Source of the DNA: Flavobacteriia bacterium
GTDB taxonomy: Bacteria; Bacteroidota; Bacteroidia; Flavobacteriales_D; Crocinitomicaceae
DNA length: 64,000 bases
Assembly (NCBI GenBank): GCA_026391005.1
Contig: JAPLEV010000008.1
Location: 43,360-107,359 of the forward strand
Reading direction: 5' to 3'
Under the pieces are notes generated by a model. It saw nothing but the letters and a program-made list of their open reading frames with translations. It was not told the origin of the DNA and searched no databases. Of the stretch, positions 44,550-53,485 are shown in pieces. A program made the translations under genes and the position numbers. The first letter of the stretch is position 1; each line of letters starts with the position of its first letter.

Positions 44550-45046
44550 TTTTTTATTTTTGTATTATTAATTAGTACGAATCGCAAGCTTATAAAAAGT
44601 TTGTTTGTCTCAAACGAATTGCTTGATGTTTTTAGCAAGAATTGATATCCTGTTTGTGCATGCAATTGCCAAAACTTGTAGCCTATAATTGGCGTGAACC
44701 CAAGTTGTGTATGGGTAAAATCAGATCGTAAAAGAATAGAGGAACCAAAGGTCATTCCCACATTACTTGATTTGTACCAATATCCTATGTCATAGCCCAA
44801 GACATTATTTGTAAAGTCATAATTGAAGCCAAGGTTGAGGGCGTGTGTTTTTGGTTTTTTCAACTGATAATCTTTCCACTGCCTTTCCCCGCCTAATTCA
44901 GCTACAATAAACCTCCCTTTTTGAATCCCAAAATAAGGACCGTTTTTAACAATATCAATATTCTTTCTCTCAAGCCACCCTTTTTTTTGGCCCTGTATAC
45001 TTATTACCATAAAGAATACTAGAGCAAGTAAATTAAATTTCAACAT
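44546..45046 (-). CDS. Putative small outer-membrane protein
   Basis: A 166-residue exported protein with a signal peptide (about 1-19, ending ISIQGQ). The mature part alternates aromatic and polar residues in short beta-like stretches (YFGIQKGRFIVAELG, HALNLGFNYDF, LGYDIGYWYKS, HTQLGFTPIIGYKFW), suggesting a six-to-eight-stranded beta barrel. It ends in a basic tail. Coupled to the downstream oxidoreductase by a 4-base overlap. Function unknown. Confidence 0.7.
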   Translation of the reverse strand: MLKFNLLALVFFMVISIQGQKKGWLERKNIDIVKNGPYFGIQKGRFIVAELGGERQWKDYQLKKPKTHALNLGFNYDFTNNVLGYDIGYWYKSSNVGMTFGSSILLRSDFTHTQLGFTPIIGYKFWQLHAQTGYQFLLKTSSNSFETNKLFISLRFVLINNTKIKK

Positions 45047-45170
45047 CTATTTAAATGATTTAGTTATTGTATTAAAAAAGTAATTTTCGAAATTAAGCAA
45101 TAGATCTGACATAAATCCTTCTTATTTTTATTCCGATATTTGCCCCGAACCAACTAAAAGAAATCGTAGT

Positions 45171-45620
45171 TTGAACCTTCCCTCTCCATACAATGACACC
45201 TATTTTATGCGCAAAGCGTTAATTGAGGCTGAACAGGCATATTCAATTCAAGAGGTCCCCGTTGGTGCAATTATCGTCTGTAACAACCAAATTATAGGTA
45301 AGGGTCATAATTTAACGGAAACACTAAATGACGTTACAGCACACGCCGAAATGCAAGCGATAACTGCGGCAGCATCTTATCTTGGCGCGAAATACTTGAA
45401 GGGATGCACCCTATATGTTACCCTTGAACCCTGTGCAATGTGCGCTGGCGCTTTGTATTGGTCGCAAATTGAAAAAATTGTATTTGGAGCAAGAGACGAG
45501 AAAAGAGGTGCGTGTAAGCAACATCCCTCTTTATTTCACCCATCCACCTTAGTCAGAAATGGGGTCTTGGAAGCAGAGTGTTCAGAAATTATAAAACGTT
45601 TTTTTATTGATAAGCGATAA
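45171..45620 (+). CDS. tadA: tRNA-specific adenosine deaminase
   Basis: A 149-residue zinc deaminase converting A34 to inosine in tRNA-Arg(ACG). The zinc and catalytic motifs are TAHAEMQAI and TLEPCAMCAGALYWSQI. The likely start is TTG at 45171: the first ATG in frame (45207) would remove the family-conserved YNDTYFMRKAL N terminus. No other start codon fits upstream. RBS-like A/G-rich sequence lies about 10 bases before. Confidence 0.92.
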   Translation: MNLPSPYNDTYFMRKALIEAEQAYSIQEVPVGAIIVCNNQIIGKGHNLTETLNDVTAHAEMQAITAAASYLGAKYLKGCTLYVTLEPCAMCAGALYWSQIEKIVFGARDEKRGACKQHPSLFHPSTLVRNGVLEAECSEIIKRFFIDKR

Positions 45621-45636
45621 GGATAAAATCCTTTTC
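45619..45636 (+). terminator. Weak intrinsic terminator after tadA
   Basis: AAGGAT, AAA loop, ATCCTT, then TT: a perfect but short and AT-rich stem overlapping the tadA stop region. Marginal. Confidence 0.35.
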
Positions 45637-45655
45637 TAAATTCATCTCGTTTCTT

Positions 45656-45663
45656 TATATTTG
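45656..45663 (+). promoter_or_regulatory. -7 promoter box for the RidA gene
   Basis: TATATTTG, an exact TAnnTTTG match, 13 bases before the ATG at 45677, implying a leader of only several bases. Confidence 0.45.
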
Positions 45664-45676
45664 CACAAATTAAGCG

Positions 45677-46114
45677 ATGTCAGATAAGCCAATTTCAATA
45701 ACCAATGCACCTAAACCCGTTGGGTTATATCCTCATGCAAGACGTGTTGGAAACCTTTTGTTTTTATCGGGGGTTGGACCTCGAGTTGCCGGCTCAGATG
45801 CGTCAGACTCGGTAGTTCCTGGCTTAACTTTAGATAAAAATGGAAATTTTATTGACTTTGACTTTGAAGCACAGTGTCGCAGTGTATTCGAAAATGTACG
45901 CATCATACTTGAGTCTTCGGGTTCAAGCTGGGCAGATTTAATCGATGTAACTGTCTTTTTAGTTGACATGAAGCGTGATTTTCAAATATACAACCGCCTT
46001 TATGCGGAATACTTTAAAGATAATTTGCCGTGTCGAACTACCGTGGAAGTTAATTGTTTACCAACACCTATCGCCATTGAATTAAAATGCATAGCCTCAA
46101 TTAAAGAAATATGA
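45677..46114 (+). CDS. RidA-family deaminase, resembling 2-aminomuconate deaminase
   Basis: A 145-residue YjgF/RidA fold protein. RidA-type features are GNLLFLSGVGPR, a central ENVRIILESSGSSWADLIDV helix, and the C-terminal PCRTTVEVNCLPTPIAIELK with the conserved Arg that holds the substrate carboxylate. The N-terminal KPVGLYPHARRVG resembles the 2-aminomuconate deaminase branch seen in flavobacterial kynurenine degradation, but no other gene of that pathway is here, so a general imine/enamine deaminase role is also possible. The stop overlaps the next ATG (ATGA). Confidence 0.88.
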   Translation: MSDKPISITNAPKPVGLYPHARRVGNLLFLSGVGPRVAGSDASDSVVPGLTLDKNGNFIDFDFEAQCRSVFENVRIILESSGSSWADLIDVTVFLVDMKRDFQIYNRLYAEYFKDNLPCRTTVEVNCLPTPIAIELKCIASIKEI

Positions 46115-46692
46115 TTGGATTTATTTTACGATGCCTAATCGCAATAGGCGCTATTAGCTTTAATACCTACCTTTTTGTTAACGGATCTTGGGGCTGGGGA
46201 ATTTCGTTTATCTTTATAACTGCCATCATAATTTTGTCGTTTTTTAGAAATGAGAATATGATTTTGGCGCTCAACCAAATGCGTGTTGGCAACCAAGACA
46301 AAGCAAAGAAATACATCAATCGTATTAGTGCCCCACAATTTTTACCGCGAAAACAACATGCATATGTGCTTTATCTGCAAGCCGTTATGAATGCCCAAGA
46401 GCTTGGATTTGCTAACAGTGAGGTCTTACTTCGAAAAGCGTTGTTTCTTGGTTTAAGGACCGCTGAAGACAATGCGGTAGCAAGAATGCATCTATCAAGT
46501 ATTTGTGCTCAGACAGGTAGGAAATCAGAAGCAGTTTCATTATTGGCAGAGGCTAAAAAACTTGATAAATCTGGCATGATGAAAGACCAAATAAAAACTA
46601 TGCAGCAACAATTACAAATGGCTCCCTCAAAAAATCAAATGCGCATGGCCCAAATGATGGGTGGACGAAAAAAAATGCCCAAAATGCGTTAA
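46111..46692 (+). CDS. Membrane-anchored TPR-like protein of unknown function
   Basis: A 193-residue protein with two N-terminal transmembrane helices (about 4-20 and 26-45) and a soluble helical region carrying TPR-like pairs (ENMILALNQMRVGNQDKAKK; SEVLLRKALFLGLRTAEDN; ARMHLSSICAQTGRKSEAVS). It ends with a Met/Lys/Gln-rich tail (KNQMRMAQMMGGRKKMPKMR). Coupled to the RidA gene upstream; the methyltransferase follows after nine bases. Confidence 0.75.
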   Translation: MIGFILRCLIAIGAISFNTYLFVNGSWGWGISFIFITAIIILSFFRNENMILALNQMRVGNQDKAKKYINRISAPQFLPRKQHAYVLYLQAVMNAQELGFANSEVLLRKALFLGLRTAEDNAVARMHLSSICAQTGRKSEAVSLLAEAKKLDKSGMMKDQIKTMQQQLQMAPSKNQMRMAQMMGGRKKMPKMR

Positions 46693-46701
46693 GCAAAAGC
46701 A

Positions 46702-47580
46702 ATGGCCAAAAACAAACAGATTTCATCACCTTCCTGGGTAGATTATGAATTAATGGATGCAGGTGGGGGTAAAAAACTAGAACGTTGGGGTAAAATAATC
46801 ACAATACGCCCAGAGGTAAATGCCTATTTCCGAAGTGGCCTTCCCTTTGAAGAATGGAATAAAATCGCTCACCTAGAATTTATTGTAAAAAAAGGGCAAC
46901 AGGGAATTTGGAAAGCACTCAAAACAGAGGCGGTAGGCACCTGGAATATCAATTATGAAAAGCTAGCATTTGAATTAAAGCAAACTTCCTATAAGCATCT
47001 TGGTTTGTTTCCAGAACAGAAAACCAATTGGGATTTTATTAAAAAACACTTGATAAGGGATCGAAAATTCTTGAATCTATTTGCTTATAGTGGCGCAGCA
47101 TCGTGTATTGCGAGGTATCAGGGCGCTGACACTTACCATGTTGATGCATCAAAAACTGCCCTTAATACCGCTAAGCGGAATATGGATTTAAATAAACTGT
47201 TAAATATTCGCTGGGTTTTTGAAGATGCGGCTAAATTTTTAAGCAAAGAAGTACAGCGAGGAAATCAATTTCAAGGAATCCAAATGGATCCACCTGCATG
47301 GGGAAATGGTGCGAAAGGAGAAAAGTGGAAATTAGAAGACCAAATCGATACATTGATGAGTAATGGTGCCAAAGCACTAAGCCCAGACGGCTTTCTAATA
47401 ATGAACACGTATTCGCCAACCGTTAATTTAGGGTTGATCGATGATTTGAGTGATCTTTATTTTCCAGATAGAAAAAAAGAAGTTGCCGAACTAGTAATGA
47501 CTACTACAACTGGCAAACTCTTATCTTTTGGGAACTTATTGCGCGTATTGCCAAGTACTATTTCCGAAGAAACGTATTAG
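46702..47580 (+). CDS. Class I SAM methyltransferase resembling RlmI-type rRNA methyltransferases
   Basis: A 292-residue protein. The SAM-binding core has FLNLFAYSGAASCIARYQGA (motif I) and HVDASKTALNTAKRNMDLN, and motif IV is IQMDPPAWGNGAKGEKW, close to the DPP motif of 23S rRNA cytosine/guanine methyltransferases. The N-terminal part is not a PUA domain. RNA is the likely substrate, although the site is undetermined. Its 3' end overlaps the convergent thioredoxin-like gene by 23 bases. Confidence 0.85.
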   Translation: MAKNKQISSPSWVDYELMDAGGGKKLERWGKIITIRPEVNAYFRSGLPFEEWNKIAHLEFIVKKGQQGIWKALKTEAVGTWNINYEKLAFELKQTSYKHLGLFPEQKTNWDFIKKHLIRDRKFLNLFAYSGAASCIARYQGADTYHVDASKTALNTAKRNMDLNKLLNIRWVFEDAAKFLSKEVQRGNQFQGIQMDPPAWGNGAKGEKWKLEDQIDTLMSNGAKALSPDGFLIMNTYSPTVNLGLIDDLSDLYFPDRKKEVAELVMTTTTGKLLSFGNLLRVLPSTISEETY

Positions 47581-48028
47581 CATTGGATGTCCAAACAGAT
47601 GGGCCACCTGCCATATAGCCAGACTGCCCTAAACGTGAATAGTCATAGGTTTGAGATTCGTTTATCGAGGATGATACAAACCAAACTGTCGGATAACCCC
47701 TTACCTCATATTGCCGAGCTAGTAAATTATTTTGATTTTGAAGCGCAGAAGACTGTTTGCTTTTGTCTTTTGGAAAATCAATATCAACTAAAACGACATT
47801 ATCTACTGCCCATTTTTTAAAATCCGCTGTTAAAAAGACTTCCTTTTGAAGTCTTACACACCAACCGCACCAATCGCTTCCGGTAAAAAATAACATAAGG
47901 GGTTTCTTTGTTTCCGAAGAAACTTTAGACGCCTCATTTAAATCAGTATACCAGGTTAATTGTTCTTTTTGAGCAGATAGATTAGCAGAGAAGAGAACAA
48001 AGAATAATAAAAATAATGTGTTTTTCAT
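47558..48028 (-). CDS. Secreted thioredoxin-like protein (DUF953/thioredoxin_7 type)
   Basis: About 156 residues from the ATG at 48028, which gives a signal peptide MKNTLFLLFFVLFSANLSAQ; the frame opens upstream at 48073 but that start would bury it. The periplasmic domain has the active site TGSDWCGWCVRLQKEVF (CGWC) and the cis-Pro loop VRGYPTVWFV. It resembles periplasmic disulfide reductases or DsbD-like partners of Bacteroidota. The gene is monocistronic. Confidence 0.87.
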   Translation of the reverse strand: MKNTLFLLFFVLFSANLSAQKEQLTWYTDLNEASKVSSETKKPLMLFFTGSDWCGWCVRLQKEVFLTADFKKWAVDNVVLVDIDFPKDKSKQSSALQNQNNLLARQYEVRGYPTVWFVSSSINESQTYDYSRLGQSGYMAGGPSVWTSNANTFLRK

Positions 48029-48165
48029 ATAGACAATTTTAGTAAAGTTAATAATGCGAAATGGATTTTGCAAATACCGTGCAAATTATTCTTTTAAGAC
48101 TAATTAATATTGAGTTTTTAATGTGCTAATTATAAATGACTTATATTCGTAATAAATATACTACT

Positions 48166-50613
48166 ATGAAACTAAGCATTACCTTCCTTCTTTTCTTGTT
48201 CTTCTCGATGTCACTAATCGCACAAACACCAACTCAAACGATCCGTGGCAAAGTGGTTGATAATGAATCACAATCACCATTAGTCGGGGTTAAAGTTGAA
48301 GTAAAAATAGCAACTGGAGAACAATTCCGTGCTTTAAGCGACGTAGATGGTAATTTCGAATTATTAAAGGTTCCAATTGGTAAACATCAAGTAACTGCCA
48401 CATTTTCTATGTATGAGGCAAAAACAGTTACCGCTGAACTATCATCAGGAAAAGAATTAATCTTAACCATTGCGATGTCGGAGATGATTGCAAAACAAGG
48501 AGAAGTCTCAATTGTTGGCAGACGAAAAGGACAAGTATTAAACGAGATGGCCATGTTATCTGCCCAACAATTTAGTGTCGAAGAAACAAATCGTTATCCC
48601 GGTTCTAGAATGGATCCAGCCCGAATGGCCTCTAATTTTGCAGGGGTGCAGGGTTCAGATGACTCTCGAAACGATATAGTAATCCGAGGAAATTCCCCAT
48701 TAGGAGTCGTTTGGAAAATGGAAGGTATTGATTTACCCAATCCATCTCACTTTGCAATTTCAGGAAGTACAGGCGGGCCAGTTTCCATTATTAATAATAA
48801 ATTCTTAGGGAATTCAGACTTTTTTATGAGTGCCTTCCCAGCAGAGTATGGGAATAGCACTTCCGGTGTCTTTGATTTGAAAGTGAGAAATGGAAATGAT
48901 AAGCGCCATGAATTCACCGGACAATTTGGTTTTTTAGGAACCGAAATGATGGCGGAAGGACCTATGAACAATAAGGGAACGGCGAGTTATCTTATTATGG
49001 GCAGGTATTCTACGCTAAGTATTTTTCAAAAAATCGGAATACAAATTGGCACCGATGCTGTGCCCATATATGGAGATGCCTCTTTCAAATTTAATTGGAA
49101 ACTAAAAAATGGTGGGGACCTTGCTTTATTTGGTTTAGGAGGCGCTAGTAATATTGCAATTGAAATCTCGAAACAAAAAGAATATACTAAAGAATTTTAT
49201 GGAGAAGGTGATCGGGATCAATATTTTGGGACAGCCATGGGAATTGTTGGCCTTAATTTCAAGAAATCCTTAAGTGAAAAAACATATATTACATCAACTA
49301 TTGCGGTATCATATGAAAACCAGCACGCGGAACATAATTACCTAAAACGTAGTTTAGATACGCTTTCAACAGGAGCAATTGAAATTAAAGTAGACACCTC
49401 CTATGCCCTAATGGCCTACACTTTTAATTTCAATAAATATTCTGGCTTCCTAAGTATTAACCATAAAATAACAAAGCAGCATCTAATAAAGGCAGGTATC
49501 AACGTTGATCTGATTACGATGCAACAATTGGATTCAGGACTAGTAGATATTGGCGTTCCCAACGTTTTTAAAAACCGATGGGATTTTAATGGCGCTTGTG
49601 TATTAATTCAACCTTTTATACAATGGAAATGGCGTATTAGTGACAAAATGGACTTTACGGCTGGTGTTCACTCACAATACTTTAGTTTAAGCAATAGTTT
49701 AAGTATTGCAGAACCGAGGTTAGGCTGGAAATACAGAATGAATGGGAATCAATCCATTTTTGCTGGCGGAGGGATGCACAGCCAAATGCAACCCTTATAC
49801 ACCTATACATATAACAAATACGGTACGCAAGCTAATCCAATCTATCATAATAAAAACATGGATTTTATGCGTAGTTTACATACCGGTATAGGGTATGAAA
49901 AATTCTTTAAAAAAGGAATAAGTATCCGGACCGAAGCCTATTATCAGTATCTCTATAATGTACCCGTAACGATTGCTCCTTCCTCATTTTCGATGATCAA
50001 TTTAGGTAGTTCCTTTTCACGTGTTTTCGCAGATTCTCTTGAAAATACAGGGACAGGAGTTAATTATGGATTAGAAATCACCATTCAAAAATATTTTGAT
50101 AAAAACTTTTTCTTTTTGTTTTCAGGGACCTTGTATAATTCAGAGTATAAGGGAAGTGACGGTGTCACACGCAATACCTCCTACAATGGAAAATATGTTG
50201 CCAATTTATTAGCTGGAAAAGAATTTAAGTTAGGAAAAAACAATGTGATCGGACTTGGAATTAAAGTAACAAGGGCGGGAGGTAAAAAATATGGGTATGT
50301 TGATGTAAACGCTACGAACCAAAATTACGATTTAACATTCCTAGATTCCGCATTCAATACACGACAATTTAAGGATTATTTCAGACTTGACTTAAAAATT
50401 AGCTGGCGCTTAAACACGGCGAAAATGACCCATGAAATTGGTTTAGACTTGGTTAATTTATTAGGGACAAGGAATATTCTTGGACTTACATACGCTCCTA
50501 GTTTAAACCCTGCAGAATCAAGTGCGGCAGGGTATCAACCAACTGCTGAAAAAACACAACTCGGATTCTTGCCTATATTTTATTATAAGATTGATTTCAG
50601 GCGAACAAAATAG
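48166..50613 (+). CDS. TonB-dependent receptor with carboxypeptidase-like regulatory domain
   Basis: About 815 residues. The start at 48166 gives the signal peptide MKLSITFLLFLFFSMSLIAQ. Residues about 25-110 form a carboxypeptidase-regulatory-like domain (IRGKVVDNESQSPLVGVKVE). A plug domain follows (RNDIVIRGNSPLGVVWKMEG, NNKFLGNSDFFMSAFPAEYG) and then a 22-stranded barrel to the C terminus (IFYYKIDFRRTK). There is no SusD partner and no siderophore gene nearby, so the ligand is unknown. Its stop abuts the stop of the convergent gene directly. Confidence 0.9.
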   Translation: MKLSITFLLFLFFSMSLIAQTPTQTIRGKVVDNESQSPLVGVKVEVKIATGEQFRALSDVDGNFELLKVPIGKHQVTATFSMYEAKTVTAELSSGKELILTIAMSEMIAKQGEVSIVGRRKGQVLNEMAMLSAQQFSVEETNRYPGSRMDPARMASNFAGVQGSDDSRNDIVIRGNSPLGVVWKMEGIDLPNPSHFAISGSTGGPVSIINNKFLGNSDFFMSAFPAEYGNSTSGVFDLKVRNGNDKRHEFTGQFGFLGTEMMAEGPMNNKGTASYLIMGRYSTLSIFQKIGIQIGTDAVPIYGDASFKFNWKLKNGGDLALFGLGGASNIAIEISKQKEYTKEFYGEGDRDQYFGTAMGIVGLNFKKSLSEKTYITSTIAVSYENQHAEHNYLKRSLDTLSTGAIEIKVDTSYALMAYTFNFNKYSGFLSINHKITKQHLIKAGINVDLITMQQLDSGLVDIGVPNVFKNRWDFNGACVLIQPFIQWKWRISDKMDFTAGVHSQYFSLSNSLSIAEPRLGWKYRMNGNQSIFAGGGMHSQMQPLYTYTYNKYGTQANPIYHNKNMDFMRSLHTGIGYEKFFKKGISIRTEAYYQYLYNVPVTIAPSSFSMINLGSSFSRVFADSLENTGTGVNYGLEITIQKYFDKNFFFLFSGTLYNSEYKGSDGVTRNTSYNGKYVANLLAGKEFKLGKNNVIGLGIKVTRAGGKKYGYVDVNATNQNYDLTFLDSAFNTRQFKDYFRLDLKISWRLNTAKMTHEIGLDLVNLLGTRNILGLTYAPSLNPAESSAAGYQPTAEKTQLGFLPIFYYKIDFRRTK

Positions 50614-51492
50614 CTAGTTCCAGACTGGGCAATCACAGTCTTTTTTCGATTTTAGATATACTATAACTCCTGCTGAAATAGTGGAGTTAAATGCACCAAA
50701 AAAATGAGAAACATTGTTTTTCGCTGCATTTTGGTGGGTATAAACCCCTATTTGATCTAAAAAAGCAGCAGAGAGATTGGGTTGCAAATAAAAATACTTA
50801 AAAAATTCAAAGCGCAAGCCAGCATTGGCATTCAAACCAAACCCAGACAAGCTGCTTTTACTTTCTTCAAAACCTCCGAAATTGAACGTAGAGTTGGTGT
50901 GTAAAACACCTGCTCCAATGCCGTAAATAGCATTAACCACAAAATTTCGGCGCTTCGTTCTATATAAATTTTGTATTAAATTTAATTCAATGCTCACAAA
51001 ACTCATCCCTACATCAGAACCAAATTGAATACGGGCAGAATCGAGGTTAATTAATTCATCTGTATATTGGCCGGATAAATTAGAAACGGTATCCATTTCT
51101 GAACTTACATAACCATTTAGAAAAACGGATTGCCCAGGCTTGATCCCATATTTAAGTCGATCAATGCCAAGTGATAAATTAACGCCCCTGCGAATATTAT
51201 AACCGACACTAATGGCATATTGATTTGAAAGCAGTTTACTAAAGTCTGGTATTGAAAAAGCGGGAGAATTCTGCCACAGACCAACCTTTTTCAAAGAGAA
51301 ATTATACCCTGACCCGCTGAATTTAAGTGTGGAATGAGAATAAAAATTAGAGCCAAAGCCAAGAGAAAAATTAATGTTTCCAGCGTATGCAGAGCTATTT
51401 GCTTTGCCGTTCTGTGAGATCAAAACAAACGGAAAAAAAGCTATTGCGAAATAGACAAATAACCTAGTTAGTGAGAAATTATCTTTAACCAT
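50614..51492 (-). CDS. Putative outer-membrane beta-barrel protein
   Basis: A 292-residue exported protein with signal peptide (about 8-27, ending FVLISQ). The body is beta-rich with alternating patterns typical of 8-12-strand barrels (INFSLGFGSNFYSHSTLKFSG, YAISVGYNIRRGVNLSLGID, GLNANAGLRFEFFKYFYLQP), ending VIVYLKSKKDCDCPVWN. Its start overlaps the preceding lipoprotein gene by 25 bases. Ligand and role unknown; context suggests a role with that lipoprotein. Confidence 0.75.
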   Translation of the reverse strand: MVKDNFSLTRLFVYFAIAFFPFVLISQNGKANSSAYAGNINFSLGFGSNFYSHSTLKFSGSGYNFSLKKVGLWQNSPAFSIPDFSKLLSNQYAISVGYNIRRGVNLSLGIDRLKYGIKPGQSVFLNGYVSSEMDTVSNLSGQYTDELINLDSARIQFGSDVGMSFVSIELNLIQNLYRTKRRNFVVNAIYGIGAGVLHTNSTFNFGGFEESKSSLSGFGLNANAGLRFEFFKYFYLQPNLSAAFLDQIGVYTHQNAAKNNVSHFFGAFNSTISAGVIVYLKSKKDCDCPVWN

Positions 51493-52160
51493 TCGTCTTG
51501 TGTTAAAATTTGTTCCAAACGAAAGTGAATCTTCCTATTTGGGCTGTACCATTCAACGAGTCCTAGTCCTTTTCCAAAAAAGGTAATCATAGTTGCTTCA
51601 ATTGAAGCTTCTTTTTCGGTAAAAGGATTTATTAACGTTTGGCGCAAATAATCATTAAATTCTATGCAGATCACCTTTTTTTCCATCACACTTCTTAAGG
51701 CGGAAAGGTTAACTAAGTTACGTTTTACTTCACGAAGAAATACTGTAGAATCATTTATTCCTGGAAATTTAGAGGCGAACCAAGTATGATCATCTTTATC
51801 AAATGGAAATAATTTTGTTTTGTACAGAAGAGCTTTCGTTTTTTCTTGCCGAAAGTTGACAACCATATGGTCTTGTATATCCAATGAATCAATATTGTAA
51901 TTTAACGCTTCAACTATCCGACCATCAGAAACGTATCGCTCAACGATAAGGTGTTTCCCTTCATCGTCCTTGATCGAATAAATACGATGGAATTCCTCTT
52001 CCAAACCATTCGCGACATCACGATAAAGATAAACTTTGGGGATAGAGTCTAATGGATAAAAGTAATCGGCTAAAGGGTGTGAACTTTTTATTTCCGTGTT
52101 AAATGAGCAGGAAGATAAAATCATTAAAATACATAAAAAAGTAAAGAAAAATTTTATCAT
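51468..52160 (-). CDS. Lipoprotein of unknown function
   Basis: A 230-residue lipoprotein; signal MIKFFFTFLCILMILSSC with lipobox Cys18. The mature domain contains several beta-type segments (KVYLYRDVANGLEEEFHRIY, KHLIVERYVSDGRIVEALNY) and no recognised motif. The ATG overlaps the rluB stop (ATGA), and its 3' end overlaps the next gene by 25 bases, so rluB, this gene and the barrel gene form a tight operon. Confidence 0.75.
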   Translation of the reverse strand: MIKFFFTFLCILMILSSCSFNTEIKSSHPLADYFYPLDSIPKVYLYRDVANGLEEEFHRIYSIKDDEGKHLIVERYVSDGRIVEALNYNIDSLDIQDHMVVNFRQEKTKALLYKTKLFPFDKDDHTWFASKFPGINDSTVFLREVKRNLVNLSALRSVMEKKVICIEFNDYLRQTLINPFTEKEASIEATMITFFGKGLGLVEWYSPNRKIHFRLEQILTQDEWLKIISH

Positions 52161-53056
52161 GCCTTTGACATTTTTAAAAAAGAAACTTCTTGTTCCGTCA
52201 GATGTCTATACATGCCTCTTGGCAAGTCTTTCTTTGTTAAGCTAGCAAACTGAACGCGATCTAATTTAACAACCTCGTAACCTATTGCTTCAAATAAGCG
52301 CCTTACAATTCTGTTTTTCCCTGAATGTATTTCTACGCCAACTTCTTTAGAAGAGGCATCCGTAACGAAAGAAACTTGGTCAACTTTAGATCGACCATCT
52401 TCTAAATCAACTCCCTTCAGAAGCTTTTCAAAATCAGCTTTATTAACGGATTTGTTGAGTTCAACATGGTATATTTTTTTAGATTGATACCTTGGGTGAG
52501 TAAGCTTTTTAGCCATGTCGCCATCATTGGTAAACAACAATAATCCTGTGGTTTCCCGATCGAGTCGGCCAATTGGATAAATTCGTTCTCTACATGCTTT
52601 ACTAACCAAAGTCATCACTGTCTTGCGTCCTCGAGGGTCATCCATTGTAGTAATGAATCCCTTAGGTTTATTTAATAAAACGTAGCGTTTTTTCTCTGCA
52701 TTAATGGTTTCTCCATCGTATTGCACTGCATCAGTAGGTTTTATTTTGTACCCCAATTCTGTAATGGTTATCCCATTTATACTTACTACACCAGTTGCAA
52801 TAAGGACATCAGCTTCTCTCCTTGAACAAATACCAGCATTCGCTAAAAATTTATTCAGTCTAATAGCATCCTCATTAAAAGATGGCAAAGGATCTCCTTT
52901 TTTGACTTTTATTTTATAATCTATGTATTTTCTTTTGTCCCTAGCCGTAACTTCTTTTGTTTCTGATTTATTTTCAGAGGTAGGTTTTGCCGTTGTTTTA
53001 CGAGTTGGCTTCTCCGTTCTTTTTACCCCTCTTTTCGAGGTTTTAGGTGTGTTCAT
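52157..53056 (-). CDS. rluB: 23S rRNA pseudouridine synthase, RluB/RsuA family
   Basis: A 299-residue enzyme that isomerises uridine in rRNA. A basic, low-complexity N-terminal extension of about 55 residues (Lys/Thr/Arg-rich) precedes an S4 RNA-binding domain (RLNKFLANAGICSRREADVL, about 66-85) and the catalytic domain with GRLDRETTGLLLFTNDG containing the nucleophilic Asp. LNKPKG and SGKNRIVRRLFEAIGY are also conserved. The exact target base is inferred from family only. It has a well-formed promoter inside the end of yraN and leads an operon with two envelope-protein genes. Confidence 0.92.
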   Translation of the reverse strand: MNTPKTSKRGVKRTEKPTRKTTAKPTSENKSETKEVTARDKRKYIDYKIKVKKGDPLPSFNEDAIRLNKFLANAGICSRREADVLIATGVVSINGITITELGYKIKPTDAVQYDGETINAEKKRYVLLNKPKGFITTMDDPRGRKTVMTLVSKACRERIYPIGRLDRETTGLLLFTNDGDMAKKLTHPRYQSKKIYHVELNKSVNKADFEKLLKGVDLEDGRSKVDQVSFVTDASSKEVGVEIHSGKNRIVRRLFEAIGYEVVKLDRVQFASLTKKDLPRGMYRHLTEQEVSFLKMSKA

Positions 53057-53072
53057 CGCGAGCAGATTTTTA

Positions 53073-53102
53073 CAAAGGTACAGCTTATTGTGCGTTAAGC
53101 AA
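53073..53102 (-). promoter_or_regulatory. Bacteroidota-type promoter for rluB
   Basis: Minus strand: TTG (53102-53100), 19 bases, TACCTTTG (53080-53073). The rluB ATG is at 53056. The -33 box overlaps the 3' end of yraN. Confidence 0.55.
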
Positions 53103-53454
53103 TAGGGCTAAAGGCATCTTCAATGTGATGGATTTTTGTGTGGTATTGATTGTGGACAATAGAAACCACATCGAAACGGACATGAGATGCTATATTATTC
53201 GTTTGCAAGTAATGGTCTGCTACTTTAATTATTTGGCGCTGTTTACTTCTTGTTACAGCTTTCCAAGGCTCCCCAATTTCTGCTGTTTGTCGCGTTTTGA
53301 CTTCTGCAATAATAAAATAAGCGTCCTTGCTTAACACAATGTCTATTTCATTTTTGTTAAAGCGAAAATTACGCGCTACAATTTTATACCCTTTTGACGC
53401 CAATAAATTACAGGCCGTTTCTTCACCCCATTGTCCTAACTCTTCATTTGTCAT
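53095..53454 (-). CDS. YraN/UPF0102 family nuclease-like protein
   Basis: A 119-residue cytoplasmic protein with the restriction-endonuclease-like core of UPF0102: GEETACNLLASKGYKIVARN, NKNEIDIV and the IIAEVKTRQ motif with the putative metal-binding D-x-n-E-x-K triad. The activity of the family is largely uncharacterised. It is upstream of rluB, whose promoter overlaps its end. Confidence 0.9.
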   Translation of the reverse strand: MTNEELGQWGEETACNLLASKGYKIVARNFRFNKNEIDIVLSKDAYFIIAEVKTRQTAEIGEPWKAVTRSKQRQIIKVADHYLQTNNIASHVRFDVVSIVHNQYHTKIHHIEDAFSPIA

Positions 53455-53485
53455 AACCTCTTTTATTGAAGTTACAACTTATTCA

